64,000 bases of DNA from positions 50,444 to 114,443 of the forward strand of contig CAZVWS010000003.1 in NCBI GenBank assembly GCA_964631255.1. Reading direction: 5' to 3'. The translations under genes and the position numbers were made by a program. The notes under the pieces are model-generated. The model ran no database searches. It saw only the letters and a program-made list of their open reading frames with translations, and was not told where the DNA came from. Shown here in pieces: positions 1 through 8,083 of the stretch (position 1 is the stretch's first letter; each line of letters starts with the position of its first letter). Origin of the DNA: JBGZFC01 sp964631255. GTDB taxonomy: Bacteria > Bacteroidota > Bacteroidia > Bacteroidales > Dysgonomonadaceae.

Positions 1-494
1 ACGCCACCGTAAGATACGATTGAGCGTTCTACAGAATCGGGACCTTGATTTATTCTCAACAATCCTTGATAAACAATAGATGCAACAGGACCTCTCGTGT
101 TACGAGCGATATCTTTTGCAGCTTCTACATCACCTCTGTCAAGTGCATCGCCAATTTTGTTTAGGAATACGTCCGGGTTGGTGTCAGCCAAGCTCAGATA
201 GATAATTCTTTCTAAACAGAAAGCCAAACCAAGAATCAAGCTGATTGCGATTGTGCTCATAAAACCGGCACCACCTTCAATAAATTTCACTTTAAGTGCT
301 TGGTGAAAACCGCCATCGTTTGAAGATTCTTCTATTGGGGCAGCAGGTGCAGCCTCTTCTACGGCAATTTCTTCTGCAGCAGCAGGAGTTACTTGCTCTG
401 TTTGTTCTTCAGTTGTCTCTTGTGCTGAAAGTACCATAGGCAATCCAACAGACAATACGCCGAAGATTGCTAAAATTGCAAATAATTTTTTCAT
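1..494 (-). CDS. exbB: MotA/TolQ/ExbB proton channel family protein (3' end outside window)
   Basis: Partial gene; the first 164 codons are here and the rest lies before base 1. Proteins of this family form the proton channel that, with ExbD and TonB, energises outer-membrane transporters, or gliding and secretion motors. The product starts MKKLFAILAIFGV, a hydrophobic N-terminal segment ending near LSAQ, then an Ala/Glu/Pro-rich linker (about residues 25-55). A membrane helix at about residues 76-95 (ALILGLAFCLERIIYL) follows, then the cytoplasmic segment typical of ExbB (GDVEAAKDIARNTRGPVAS). The hydrophobic N-terminal extension is common in Bacteroidota ExbB-like proteins. A tonB gene lies 3 kb away on the same strand but is not adjacent. 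Family assignment is firm; the exact partner is inferred. Confidence 0.85.
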   Translation of the reverse strand, partial: MKKLFAILAIFGVLSVGLPMVLSAQETTEEQTEQVTPAAAEEIAVEEAAPAAPIEESSNDGGFHQALKVKFIEGGAGFMSTIAISLILGLAFCLERIIYLSLADTNPDVFLNKIGDALDRGDVEAAKDIARNTRGPVASIVYQGLLRINQGPDSVERSIVSYGG

Positions 495-600
495 TGTGTG
501 TTCAATTTTTTTTTTAGGATTAATGATCTTTTTAATTTTTGTTTATAGTCTATTTTAATATTTATATTGGTTTCGAAATTGATTTATCATCTTTTTACAG

Positions 601-688
601 CGGAGAGAGCGGGATTCGAACCCGCGAAACACTTTTGGCGTTTACACGCTTTCCAGGCGTGCCTCTTCAACCACTCGAGCATCTCTCC
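601..688 (-). tRNA. tRNA-Ser (anticodon GGA)
   Basis: Read on the minus strand the sequence starts GGAGAGATGCTCGAGTGG and ends with the T-arm GGGTTCGAATCCC and acceptor strand TCTCTCC, with discriminator G at 601. The anticodon loop CTGGAAA gives anticodon GGA, and there is a long variable arm as expected for serine. No CCA is encoded. It lies between tatD and the exbB-type gene, in the same direction as both. Confidence 0.95.
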
Positions 689-852
689 TGATGGAGACTT
701 TTTTGAAAACGGCTGCAAATTACAAAAAAAAAATCAATTCTGCCGTATTCACGCAGCAAAAATACAGAATTTATCTTTTAAATACCACTTTCGGCATTAA
801 ATATTTATATTATTTTACTTTTTTATTAATTCTTCTTTCTTTTATCGATAGT

Positions 853-1623
853 TTATAGGTGAAATAATTGGGCTGCATTTCGGGTTGTAATTTGTGCAAC
901 TTCTTCTGCGCTAACTCCAAAAATTTGCGCCAATTTTTGCAAAATTTCTGTTAGATACGACGGTTCGTTCCTTTTTCCCCTATGCGGTGTTGGGGCTAAA
1001 TAGGGCGAATCTGTTTCTAAAAGTATGTTTTGCAAGCCGGCATGTTTTATCACCTCGTCCAATCCTGAATTCTTGAATGTTACAACTCCATTGACTCCGA
1101 TATAGAAATTACGTAGCAATAGGATTTGTTTTAATTCGTCTGCATTGCCGCCAAAACTGTGAAACACACCGGTAATGGACTCAACACCTACTTTTTGGAT
1201 GGATTCTATTACTTCTTTTACTGCATCTCGGGAGTGGATAGACACGGGCAAATGCATCTCTTTGCTCCATTGCAATTGGGTTTCAAAAGTCATGACTTGT
1301 TGTTCTTTTCGGCTTTTGTCCCAATAGAGGTCTATCCCTATTTCACCAATGGCTATATATTTGTGGTGCAACAACTCTGTGTGCACTTTTTCTAAATCTG
1401 CCTGCCAATCATCGCCTACGCATGTTGGATGAATTCCCATCATGGGAAGAAAAAAATCGGGATACGTTTCGGATGCCTTTTTTACGGCATCTATGGTTTC
1501 GGTGGCAATATTGGGCAATAAAACTTTTGTTACACCATTTTTTTTGGCTCGTGAAACCACTTCGTCCAAATCTTTTTCAAATTCGGGTACGAATAGATGG
1601 GCGTGTGTATCTATTATTTTCAT
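853..1623 (-). CDS. tatD: TatD family metal-dependent DNase/hydrolase
   Basis: 256 residues, full length for the family. TatD proteins are TIM-barrel metallohydrolases with 3'-5' exonuclease activity on DNA or RNA, acting in the cytoplasm. Expected metal ligands are all visible: DTHAH (His7, His9), GEIGID (Glu94), VSIHSRD (His130), GVFHSF (His155) and ETDSPY (Asp205). The start codon overlaps the stop of the upstream gene (1620-2315) by four bases, so the two are probably translationally coupled. Downstream is tRNA-Ser on the same strand. Family assignment is certain; the cellular substrate in this organism is not known. Confidence 0.95.
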   Translation of the reverse strand: MKIIDTHAHLFVPEFEKDLDEVVSRAKKNGVTKVLLPNIATETIDAVKKASETYPDFFLPMMGIHPTCVGDDWQADLEKVHTELLHHKYIAIGEIGIDLYWDKSRKEQQVMTFETQLQWSKEMHLPVSIHSRDAVKEVIESIQKVGVESITGVFHSFGGNADELKQILLLRNFYIGVNGVVTFKNSGLDEVIKHAGLQNILLETDSPYLAPTPHRGKRNEPSYLTEILQKLAQIFGVSAEEVAQITTRNAAQLFHL

Positions 1624-2315
1624 TCTACCGGTTCGCCCTTTCTGTAGTAATATACAATTCCGTATTGTCGATTGCGTTCCAAGCGTTTCTTGTTTGGAAA
1701 TGATTGATTACATTTTTCTACTTCGTCCCAAATGTTCAAAATGATACTGTCCACATCATCGCGGTATGCCGAAACTTCGTTGAGCACCCTATCGGTTGCT
1801 TTGCGGTGAAGTTGTTGGGTTTGGTATTCTTCCTTAAATATAGAGTACATTACATTTACCTTTGCTATACTCGGGTTATAAATAGATACACCACCTTTAC
1901 TCACTCGCTCGTTTTCGCCGTTTATTATTTTACTGCCCCACTCCAATATTTGTTCGTTGCTGTTCAAATCGGGCACAACGAAGTTTAAATCTTGTAAATG
2001 GTACATTTGCAGATGTTCCGATTTTATTTCTGCCCGCATCACGCTCATGTACAAAACTTGTACAAAGTGCGATATATACATGCGGGCATTTTTGGCTTTT
2101 TTCTGAAATAAAATATTAGCCTTTACCTGTGTATCAAATACTTGCTGGTATTTACTGCACAATTTTTCGAATTTGTTTACTGCATTTCGTGCCTTTTCTA
2201 TTGTACCCAAAGAAACTGCCAATTCTTGAAAATCGGTATTATTCGATTTTTCGATTGCTGTTTTCAGCGCACGAATTCGAGCAATGTCCGTATTGGGTAA
2301 TCTACGATAAGGCAT
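1620..2315 (-). CDS. Conserved hypothetical protein, helical, upstream of tatD
   Basis: 231 residues, not recognised. The protein is soluble, charged and predicted mostly helical, with no signal peptide or membrane segment. It begins MPYRRLPNTDIARIRAL, and a long helical middle part (about residues 20-115) is followed by a C-terminal part containing RNRQYGIVYYYRKGEPVE. I see no catalytic motif. The stop overlaps the tatD start by four bases, pointing to one transcript with tatD. The polyprenyl synthetase gene ends (2375) 60 bases upstream on the same strand, so the run from tonB to tatD may be partly co-transcribed. Confidence 0.75.
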   Translation of the reverse strand: MPYRRLPNTDIARIRALKTAIEKSNNTDFQELAVSLGTIEKARNAVNKFEKLCSKYQQVFDTQVKANILFQKKAKNARMYISHFVQVLYMSVMRAEIKSEHLQMYHLQDLNFVVPDLNSNEQILEWGSKIINGENERVSKGGVSIYNPSIAKVNVMYSIFKEEYQTQQLHRKATDRVLNEVSAYRDDVDSIILNIWDEVEKCNQSFPNKKRLERNRQYGIVYYYRKGEPVE

Positions 2316-2374
2316 GCAGCATTATTTTAAAATGGAGAAGCCCATATTTTGTTTTACAAAAAAATTGAATCTGT

Positions 2375-3352
2375 TTACTTTTCTCTATTAGTCAGATTTT
2401 CTGAAAGCAAATATAACTCTTTTTTTCGATCGTTGCTCACATTTACAGAAGAAAGACAATCTAAAGCCGTTAGGTAATATTTCTCTACCATATTTTCCGA
2501 AACAGTTTTAAGATGTAACTCATCGTATATTTTTTTCACTGCTTCAATTTTTTCGTCTTTGTCAAACTCGGTCATTGCAATCCATCGTTCCAACTCTTGG
2601 CGTTGTTGGGGATTGGCTGTTTTGAGAGCTCGCAGCAACAAAAAAGTTTTTTTGTTGTTCACAATATCTTCTCCAATATTTTTACCAAAAGTACTTTGGT
2701 TACCATATACATCTAATATATCGTCTCTCAACTGGAAAGCCAAACCGATGTGGATACCAAAATCATACAACAAATCGGCATCGGAAGGTTGCGCTCCTGC
2801 CATTACAGCACCAATTTTGAGTGCCGATGCAATAAGTGCCCCGGTTTTTAGCCTAATCATTTCTAAATACTCGGCTTCGGTAACATCTATTTTTTCTTCG
2901 TAGTCCATATCCAATTGTTGCCCCTTGCACACATCTATAGCCATGTTGGAGAAGATGTTTAGTATTTCGGGCAATGTATTCTCGGGAACTTGGGCTATGT
3001 ATTTGTACGATTCTATCAGCATGGCATCGCCAGAAAGAATGGCAATGTTGTTGTTCCATTTTTTGTGCACGGTGGGTTTGCCTCGTCTCGTGTCTGATTT
3101 GTCCATCAAATCGTCGTGCAGGAGGCTAAAATTGTGGAAAATTTCTATTGCCAATGCCGGTTTGATGGCTTTTTCTATGTTGTCTGTGAACAGATTGGCA
3201 GCCATCAAAGCAAGCATGGGGCGTACGCGTTTTCCACCCAACGACAAGATGTAGTTGATAGGGTCGTACAAGTTTTTCGGGTCGTTATCTAGCGACAATT
3301 GATCAAACTCTTTTGCAATTATTTTTTCTAATTCTTGAATGGAGTAAATCAT
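2375..3352 (-). CDS. Polyprenyl (isoprenoid) diphosphate synthase family protein
   Basis: 325 residues, normal length. Condenses isopentenyl diphosphate with allylic diphosphates to give the prenyl chains of quinones or carrier lipids. Both aspartate-rich motifs are intact: HDDLMD (Asp80, Asp81, Asp84) and LRDDILD (Asp210, Asp211, Asp214), with GGKRVRP at about 39-45 for diphosphate binding. Residue -5 before the first motif is Phe75, an aromatic that in this family tends to limit product length (about C15-C20), whereas long-chain synthases usually carry a small residue there. Product length is therefore inferred only. A hairpin at 3382-3410 separates it from tonB upstream. Confidence 0.9.
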   Translation of the reverse strand: MIYSIQELEKIIAKEFDQLSLDNDPKNLYDPINYILSLGGKRVRPMLALMAANLFTDNIEKAIKPALAIEIFHNFSLLHDDLMDKSDTRRGKPTVHKKWNNNIAILSGDAMLIESYKYIAQVPENTLPEILNIFSNMAIDVCKGQQLDMDYEEKIDVTEAEYLEMIRLKTGALIASALKIGAVMAGAQPSDADLLYDFGIHIGLAFQLRDDILDVYGNQSTFGKNIGEDIVNNKKTFLLLRALKTANPQQRQELERWIAMTEFDKDEKIEAVKKIYDELHLKTVSENMVEKYYLTALDCLSSVNVSNDRKKELYLLSENLTNREK

Positions 3353-3381
3353 TGTTGTTTTGTATTATTAAATTAGAAACA

Positions 3382-3410
3382 AAAGCTGCTTTTTATTCAA
3401 AAGCAGCTTT
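3382..3410 (-). terminator. Rho-independent terminator after tonB
   Basis: Perfect 12-base stem (AAAGCTGCTTTT / AAAAGCAGCTTT) with a 5-base loop, just after the tonB stop on the minus strand and before the polyprenyl synthetase start. Confidence 0.7.
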
Positions 3411-3446
3411 GCTAATAAGGTGTATCAATGTTTATGAAACATTTTT

Positions 3447-4145
3447 TTAGTTTTGCAGACGGAACAGAACCGGCAAAGTATAGCGTACACGTACCGGAAC
3501 ACCACGTTGTTTACCGGGTTTCCACTTTGGCATTGACTGAATTACTCTGACAGCTTCTTTGTCCAATGATGGGTCTTGTCCGCGAACCACTTGCACGTCT
3601 GTAATGCTACCATCGCGTTCTACCACGAACTGGCAAGTAACACGTCCTTGGATTCCGTTTTCTTGAGCAATAACCGGATAGCGGATATTATCGCTCAAAT
3701 ATTTCATCAAAGCACTTTGTCCACCCGGGAAAACAGGAGCGTCTTCAACAACCACGAAAATCTCTTCCGTAATTTCTTCTTCTTTGGGTTTTGGAGGTGG
3801 CGGAGCAACGTAAGTAGCTACTTGCTCACGATCCTGACTGTCTTCGATATCAATTTTTATTTTTGTCTCAACCTTCTCATCTACAATTTCGATTAACTCG
3901 GGGGTTTCGGGTGCAGGAGGAGGCGGTGGCGGTGGTGGAGTCGACTCGGCACGGGTAATTTCTATTTCTTCTTCCGCTAGAATATCGCTCACGACGATAC
4001 TCTCATCGAGTTTTTTTGTTTGGCTCGACCATTCAAATGCGAAAAACAGGACAGATACGCCTAACAGCATCCCCATCAGGATTGCCGTAACTTTCTGTTT
4101 CTCCAGATTCGCTTTCGGTGATTTTTTTACTGCGTCTTTGCTCAT
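3447..4145 (-). CDS. tonB: Energy transducer TonB
   Basis: 232 residues. TonB spans the inner membrane and periplasm and transmits proton-motive force from ExbBD to outer-membrane receptors. Seen: one membrane helix near residues 19-38 (AILMGMLLGVSVLFFAFEW), a proline run (PPPPPPPP) about residue 75, a second proline/lysine stretch (APPPPKPKEEE), and the C-terminal TonB fold, residues about 155-232 (YPVIAQENGIQGRV ... MPKWKPGKQRGVPVRV). The reading frame stays open upstream to 4355, but I chose ATG 4145 because a -7 promoter element (4185-4192) lies inside that extension and the extension does not look like TonB. Single gene unit ended by the hairpin at 3382-3410. Confidence 0.92.
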   Translation of the reverse strand: MSKDAVKKSPKANLEKQKVTAILMGMLLGVSVLFFAFEWSSQTKKLDESIVVSDILAEEEIEITRAESTPPPPPPPPAPETPELIEIVDEKVETKIKIDIEDSQDREQVATYVAPPPPKPKEEEITEEIFVVVEDAPVFPGGQSALMKYLSDNIRYPVIAQENGIQGRVTCQFVVERDGSITDVQVVRGQDPSLDKEAVRVIQSMPKWKPGKQRGVPVRVRYTLPVLFRLQN

Positions 4146-4184
4146 TTTATTTGATTTTTCTGTTGTGTTTGTAAACTTTGAATG

Positions 4185-4192
4185 CAAAATTA
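4185..4192 (-). promoter_or_regulatory. Predicted -7 element of the tonB promoter
   Basis: TAATTTTG on the minus strand fits the Bacteroidota TAnnTTTG consensus, about 40 bases before the chosen tonB ATG. No clear -33 element. Confidence 0.5.
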
Positions 4193-4594
4193 GATATTTT
4201 TTTTTAATGGCATAATCTTTTCTCAATAAAAATTTGAAAAAGGATGCTTTTAATTTATATTTAACATAGAATCTGCTGTTCTTTACTTCCATTTTGACTT
4301 TATTTTCTCCGTATGGTTTAACTCCATAATGGAATGTAAATTGGTGATTTTTCATTTTTTACCCAAACAATATCCCAATTCGGTATGTTTACCTAATTGG
4401 CGAATGTAAATCACACTTTTTTTTTCCAATAAAAGATGTTCCTCTATACGTTGTATTATAGAAAAAAGAGGGAGAAATCTGTTTTTGAACGTAACAAAGC
4501 CGACATTCGCGAAAATTCTGTGCAGTTTCTGACTCCGATTAAAATAATAATTGCCGTAAATTCACGTTTAAGAGAAAAAGTTGCTGCAAACATA

Positions 4595-4602
4595 TAAATT
4601 TG
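4595..4602 (+). promoter_or_regulatory. Predicted -7 element of the porQ promoter
   Basis: TAAATTTG ends 10 bases before the porQ ATG, fitting TAnnTTTG. It implies a very short leader. Confidence 0.4.
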
Positions 4603-4612
4603 AAATTTCTCA

Positions 4613-5626
4613 ATGAAAAATAGGTTATTCTCTATACTCCTCATGGTCATTATGTTCCATGTATCGATACAGAAACTGCAAGCCCAAAGCGGGGAGAAAG
4701 TTTTTGAATTCTTGAACTTTCCCACATCAGTCTATTCCAACGCTTTGGGTGGTTTGAACGTATCTTCTGCCAAAACCGATATTTCATTAGCTTTTGACAA
4801 TCCGGCACTCTTGAACGAATTTATGCACAACAACATAAGTGCCAATTACATGTTTTATCTGGCAGATATTGGCTCGGGAAATATTATTTATGGCAGAGCT
4901 ATAAATGATTTGAGCAATTGGGGAGTTGGTGTAAATTTTATGAATTACGGCAAATTTAACGGGAATAATGCCGAGAATGTATCTACCGGCACATTTTCGG
5001 GAAAAGATATCGCACTCAACGGATTTTATTCGCGTCGGCTTTCAGACAGGTGGAGCGGTGGCGTTACAGCCAAATTTATTTATTCGGCATTTGCGGACTA
5101 CAATTCAACCGCTATTGGTGTAGATGTGGGCTTGAGCTACCAGAATTTTGAAAATTTATTCGATTTCGGGGTTACCATTTCCAATGTGGGTGCACAATTA
5201 TCTACCTACGCCCAACAACGCGTGGCTATGCCGTGGAATGTATCGATGGGTTTCTCGAAAGAGTTGGAACATGCGCCTTTGCGTTTTTCTATCACGGCAA
5301 CACACCTAAACAGATGGAAACTATATCGATTGAATGCCGAAAACAATATTATCGAAGATAACCAAAACTTTACCAAGACGCTGTTTCACCACCTCATTTT
5401 CGGATTAGATATACAACCAAGCGAAAATTTCTGGTTGGCTGTGGGTTATAATCCGAAACGGGCGTCAGATATGCGATTGTTGCAAGGAAACCGGTTGAGC
5501 GGATTTTCGGCAGGCGCAGGATTAAATGTCAGACGATTTGGATTTGGATTTGCCGTTTCTCAATACCATCCATCGGCTACCACACTCAATTTCAATGTAA
5601 ATGTGATGTTGGGAAAAGATTATTAA
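4613..5626 (+). CDS. porQ: Type IX secretion system protein PorQ
   Basis: 337 residues, the usual PorQ length. PorQ is a beta-barrel outer-membrane component of the Bacteroidota type IX secretion system (T9SS), related to PorV, and is needed with PorU/PorZ for attachment of secreted proteins at the surface. Seen: signal peptide (MKNRLFSILLMVIMFHVSIQ ... LQAQ, cut about residue 25), then alternating beta-strand pattern with the family hallmark near the N-terminus (NALGGLNVSSAKTDISLAFDNPALL) and a final strand ending NFNVNVMLGKDY. It stands alone, with its own promoter and terminator. The T9SS is relevant to the deiminase at 13357-15399, which carries a T9SS sorting tail. Confidence 0.85.
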   Translation: MKNRLFSILLMVIMFHVSIQKLQAQSGEKVFEFLNFPTSVYSNALGGLNVSSAKTDISLAFDNPALLNEFMHNNISANYMFYLADIGSGNIIYGRAINDLSNWGVGVNFMNYGKFNGNNAENVSTGTFSGKDIALNGFYSRRLSDRWSGGVTAKFIYSAFADYNSTAIGVDVGLSYQNFENLFDFGVTISNVGAQLSTYAQQRVAMPWNVSMGFSKELEHAPLRFSITATHLNRWKLYRLNAENNIIEDNQNFTKTLFHHLIFGLDIQPSENFWLAVGYNPKRASDMRLLQGNRLSGFSAGAGLNVRRFGFGFAVSQYHPSATTLNFNVNVMLGKDY

Positions 5627-5630
5627 TGCG

Positions 5631-5662
5631 AAAACGGCATTTGCCAACGCAAACACCGTTTT
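5631..5662 (+). terminator. Terminator after porQ
   Basis: Hairpin AAAACGG / CCGTTTT with an inner TTTGC / GCAAA stem around a CAAC loop, followed by a T run (5659-5664). It could also serve hpt from the other side. Confidence 0.7.
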
Positions 5663-5695
5663 TTATATTGATAAACTACTGTGTAAAAAAGTGAG

Positions 5696-6235
5696 TTACT
5701 CTTTTATTTTGTAAATATTTTTCAGATTGCGACCATAACCATCGTAATCGAGTCCATAACCAACGATGAAGTCGTTCGGAATCTCGAGTGCTACATAATC
5801 TAATTTTATATCTTGCTTCAACGCTTTGGGTTTGAGTAATAATGTGGCAATTTTTATTTCCCGCGGATTGTGTTTTGCCAATTGCTCGGTAAGCTGGAGC
5901 ATAGTGTTGCCCGAATCAACTATATCTTCCACAATCACCACCGTGCGCCCTTCAATATTCTCTGTGAGTCCAAGCACTTCTTGTACACGGTGCGTGGTGC
6001 TTGTTCCCTGATAAGATGCCAACCGAACGAAGGTGATTTCGCTGGGCACGGCAACCTCTTTCATTAACTCTCCTGCAAACATAAACGAGCCATTGAGCAC
6101 TGCCAAAAATAGCGGGTTTTTCCCGTCTAAATCGTTATTCATTTGTGTAGCAATGCGCTTAACTGCATTTTGAATGTCTTGAAAATCGATAAAATGCTCA
6201 AACACTTTATCTTTGATATGAACTGTTTCTTTCAT
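5696..6235 (-). CDS. hpt: Hypoxanthine phosphoribosyltransferase
   Basis: 179 residues, normal for bacterial HPRT. Salvages hypoxanthine (and often guanine) with PRPP to give IMP or GMP in the cytoplasm. The PRPP-binding motif VVIVEDIVDSGNTM (about residues 99-112) with its acidic pair Glu-Asp is intact, as are the N-terminal AVLNGSFMF loop and the C-terminal substrate-binding stretch (DYVALEIPNDFIVGYGLDYD). A -7 element (6253-6260) lies 18 bases upstream, implying a short leader. It is a single gene that converges with porQ. Confidence 0.93.
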   Translation of the reverse strand: MKETVHIKDKVFEHFIDFQDIQNAVKRIATQMNNDLDGKNPLFLAVLNGSFMFAGELMKEVAVPSEITFVRLASYQGTSTTHRVQEVLGLTENIEGRTVVIVEDIVDSGNTMLQLTEQLAKHNPREIKIATLLLKPKALKQDIKLDYVALEIPNDFIVGYGLDYDGYGRNLKNIYKIKE

Positions 6236-6252
6236 GTTTGCTAATTTTGCGA

Positions 6253-6260
6253 CAAAAGTA
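6253..6260 (-). promoter_or_regulatory. Predicted -7 element of the hpt promoter
   Basis: TACTTTTG on the minus strand, fitting TAnnTTTG, ending 18 bases before the hpt ATG. Confidence 0.5.
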
Positions 6261-6309
6261 CAATTTTTCTTCCTACTATTAAAGAAAAAAGATTTCTATT
6301 TTTGGAGAC

Positions 6310-6945
6310 TTAGTTTAGTTTTTGAAACGAAAAATTCCAAACAAGTTTATCCGGACTTTGTGGATAAAAACTGTAAGCGTATCTATTTCCAAAAATATCC
6401 GCATCAACCCTATGTACTACACTTTTCATGCTCCACCCGCCAGCAGAAGAAGAACCTTCATAACCGCGTACGGATTTTCCAATTTGCCCGGGGTCGTATC
6501 CGCAAAGTGGCGAATCTAACTTTTCTACATAATACCCGTTATTAACGGCAAAATTCTTTAACGCTTTGACCGGAGTCAAAATATAGATTCCTTTTGGTAT
6601 TTCGGACGTTGGATCACATATTATTACTTTCTTTTTTCCGAAATTTTTTATAGTTGAAAAATTATCACTACCTGTAATGGAAAAATTATCGGTTGTAATT
6701 TGTGGCATATTGTGCTTGTCTCTAAGATGTTTTTGTGTTATGTTATTGTCTAAAAAAACTGCCTCCAATTGTTTATTCAATTCGTCAACAGTAATGGCTC
6801 CTATTTTTCTACCATAGGCAATTATTTCCTCTTCGGTCATGGTTGAAAAATCAACTGTGTTCTTCTTTTTACAAGATGAAAATAGTGTAACGCTCAGAAA
6901 AAAAAGACAAAAAAATAGGATTCTGTTTTTGTGATTAGCCTTCAT
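6310..6945 (-). CDS. Lipoprotein of unknown function
   Basis: 211 residues. The N-terminus has lysines/arginine, a hydrophobic stretch (ILFFCLFFLSVTLF) and a lipobox LFSSC with Cys at about residue 25, so it is an exported lipoprotein. The remaining sequence is soluble; a helical segment (TEEEIIAYGRKIGAITVDEL) precedes a beta-rich C-terminal half (GIYILTPVKALKNFAVNNGYY ... VWNFSFQKLN). I do not recognise a family or any catalytic motif. It lies alone between hpt and trmN6, both on the same strand, with gaps of 74 and 151 bases, so it is probably its own unit. Confidence 0.7.
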   Translation of the reverse strand: MKANHKNRILFFCLFFLSVTLFSSCKKKNTVDFSTMTEEEIIAYGRKIGAITVDELNKQLEAVFLDNNITQKHLRDKHNMPQITTDNFSITGSDNFSTIKNFGKKKVIICDPTSEIPKGIYILTPVKALKNFAVNNGYYVEKLDSPLCGYDPGQIGKSVRGYEGSSSAGGWSMKSVVHRVDADIFGNRYAYSFYPQSPDKLVWNFSFQKLN

Positions 6946-7096
6946 AATTAGATGATGTTTGAATTTATTATTTGATTATTCGTGTTTGTTGGGTGGAAAA
7001 CAGTGCAGAATAAAGTGAGATAATACCCATATCGAGCAGATTTCATTCATTCTTTTTTGTTTTCGCATTATCAACCACAAAAGTAACTATTTACAT

Positions 7097-7813
7097 TCAC
7101 ATATTCAAATAAAAATCGTGTACAAGTGCTTGGTAAGTATCGGAATAAATGTGTCTCTCTATTTCTATAACCAATTCGTCCTTAGCTATTTGAAATGGAT
7201 TTAATAATGAAAATTCCATTAGAACTCGTTTTGGAGCGCTGCCTGGTGTGGGAAAGATAGTGGTTATTCTGCTTGGAAATAATCCATATTGTGCAGCAAC
7301 TTCTACCAATGACGCTTGTGCATCTACGGGATAAATGAGCGATAATTTTCCGTTAGGTGTAAGTAGTCGTTTTGCTGCTGCAAATATTTGTTCATCAGGC
7401 ATTGACAACGAATGTCTCGCATGGGCACGTGCCGCCGAAGGCGATAACAACCCATTGGTAAAAAATGGCGGATTGGTTATAATGGCATCAAATGGTTGTT
7501 GGCAGTTGGCAGAAAAATCTTGCAAGGATTGATGCTCAACTTTTATTCGGTTGGCAAAAATAGATTTATCCACATTTTCCTGTGCTTCGCAAGCGGCTTG
7601 GGCGTTGATATCGATAGCGGTAATCTGTGCCCGACTATTGCGTTGCGCCACCATGAGCGCGATGAGCCCGCAACCGGTACCAATATCCAAAACGGTTTGT
7701 GCATTTTGCACATTAGCCCAAGCTCCCAGCAAAACGCCATCGGTACCTACCTTCATGCCACAGCGGCTGTGAGAAACGGCAAATTGTTTGAATTGAAAAG
7801 AGTCTCCCGACAT
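7097..7813 (-). CDS. trmN6: tRNA1(Val) (adenine(37)-N6)-methyltransferase family protein
   Basis: 238 residues, the usual length for TrmN6/YfiC. This SAM-dependent enzyme methylates N6 of A37 in tRNA-Val in E. coli. Seen: class I SAM-binding motif VLDIGTGCGLIALM (residues 41-54) and the N6-adenine methylase motif ITNPPFF with NPPF at 114-117. The N-terminal FKQFAVSHSRCGMKVGTDGVLLG is characteristic of the family. It is transcribed away from lon; the 270 bases between them hold the lon promoter. Function by family; the target in this organism is not shown. Confidence 0.88.
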   Translation of the reverse strand: MSGDSFQFKQFAVSHSRCGMKVGTDGVLLGAWANVQNAQTVLDIGTGCGLIALMVAQRNSRAQITAIDINAQAACEAQENVDKSIFANRIKVEHQSLQDFSANCQQPFDAIITNPPFFTNGLLSPSAARAHARHSLSMPDEQIFAAAKRLLTPNGKLSLIYPVDAQASLVEVAAQYGLFPSRITTIFPTPGSAPKRVLMEFSLLNPFQIAKDELVIEIERHIYSDTYQALVHDFYLNM

Positions 7814-7989
7814 ATTTATTACATTGACTTCACGATTGCAATATTTTCATCTGCAAGGTAGCGTTTTCTTCCTCCAATAACAAATAATAGAGCAGCAAAT
7901 TGCGAAAATGAAACCATTTTTTCTAACAAATAACCATTTCTCCATATTTTGGCACGGATATTGAAGTAGAATAATTCCATTATAAGTTT

Positions 7990-7997
7990 TACCTTTG
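7990..7997 (+). promoter_or_regulatory. Predicted -7 element of the lon promoter
   Basis: TACCTTTG fits the Bacteroidota -7 consensus. It lies only 11 bases before an in-frame ATG at 8009, which would be practically leaderless, and 86 bases before the ATG at 8084 that I chose for lon. Confidence 0.55.
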
Positions 7998-8083
7998 CGT
8001 GCATTGGCATGGATGGACAAAAAATGGATTGTCTTTTTCGGAGAAAGCCGGAAAATACGCAAATCAAAATCAAGGATACGACT

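Larger units (their letters stand above)
4146..4612. other. Intergenic region between divergent tonB and porQ
   Basis: 467 bases, very AT-rich. It holds the predicted tonB -7 element at 4185-4192 (minus strand) and the porQ -7 element at 4595-4602 (plus strand). Open frames here (to 4355 upstream of tonB, and 4456-4725 on the minus strand) lack any recognisable product and I treat them as chance. Nothing else is evident. Confidence 0.6.

Noticed and set aside
567..800. 77-codon plus-strand open frame
   Set aside because: It runs across tRNA-Ser on the opposite strand and shows no protein-like features.
4146..4355. N-terminal extension of TonB
   Set aside because: The extension covers a predicted promoter element and precedes a normal TonB start; its composition is unlike TonB.
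4456..4725. 89-codon minus-strand frame in front of porQ
   Set aside because: It overlaps the start of porQ on the other strand and has no recognisable product.
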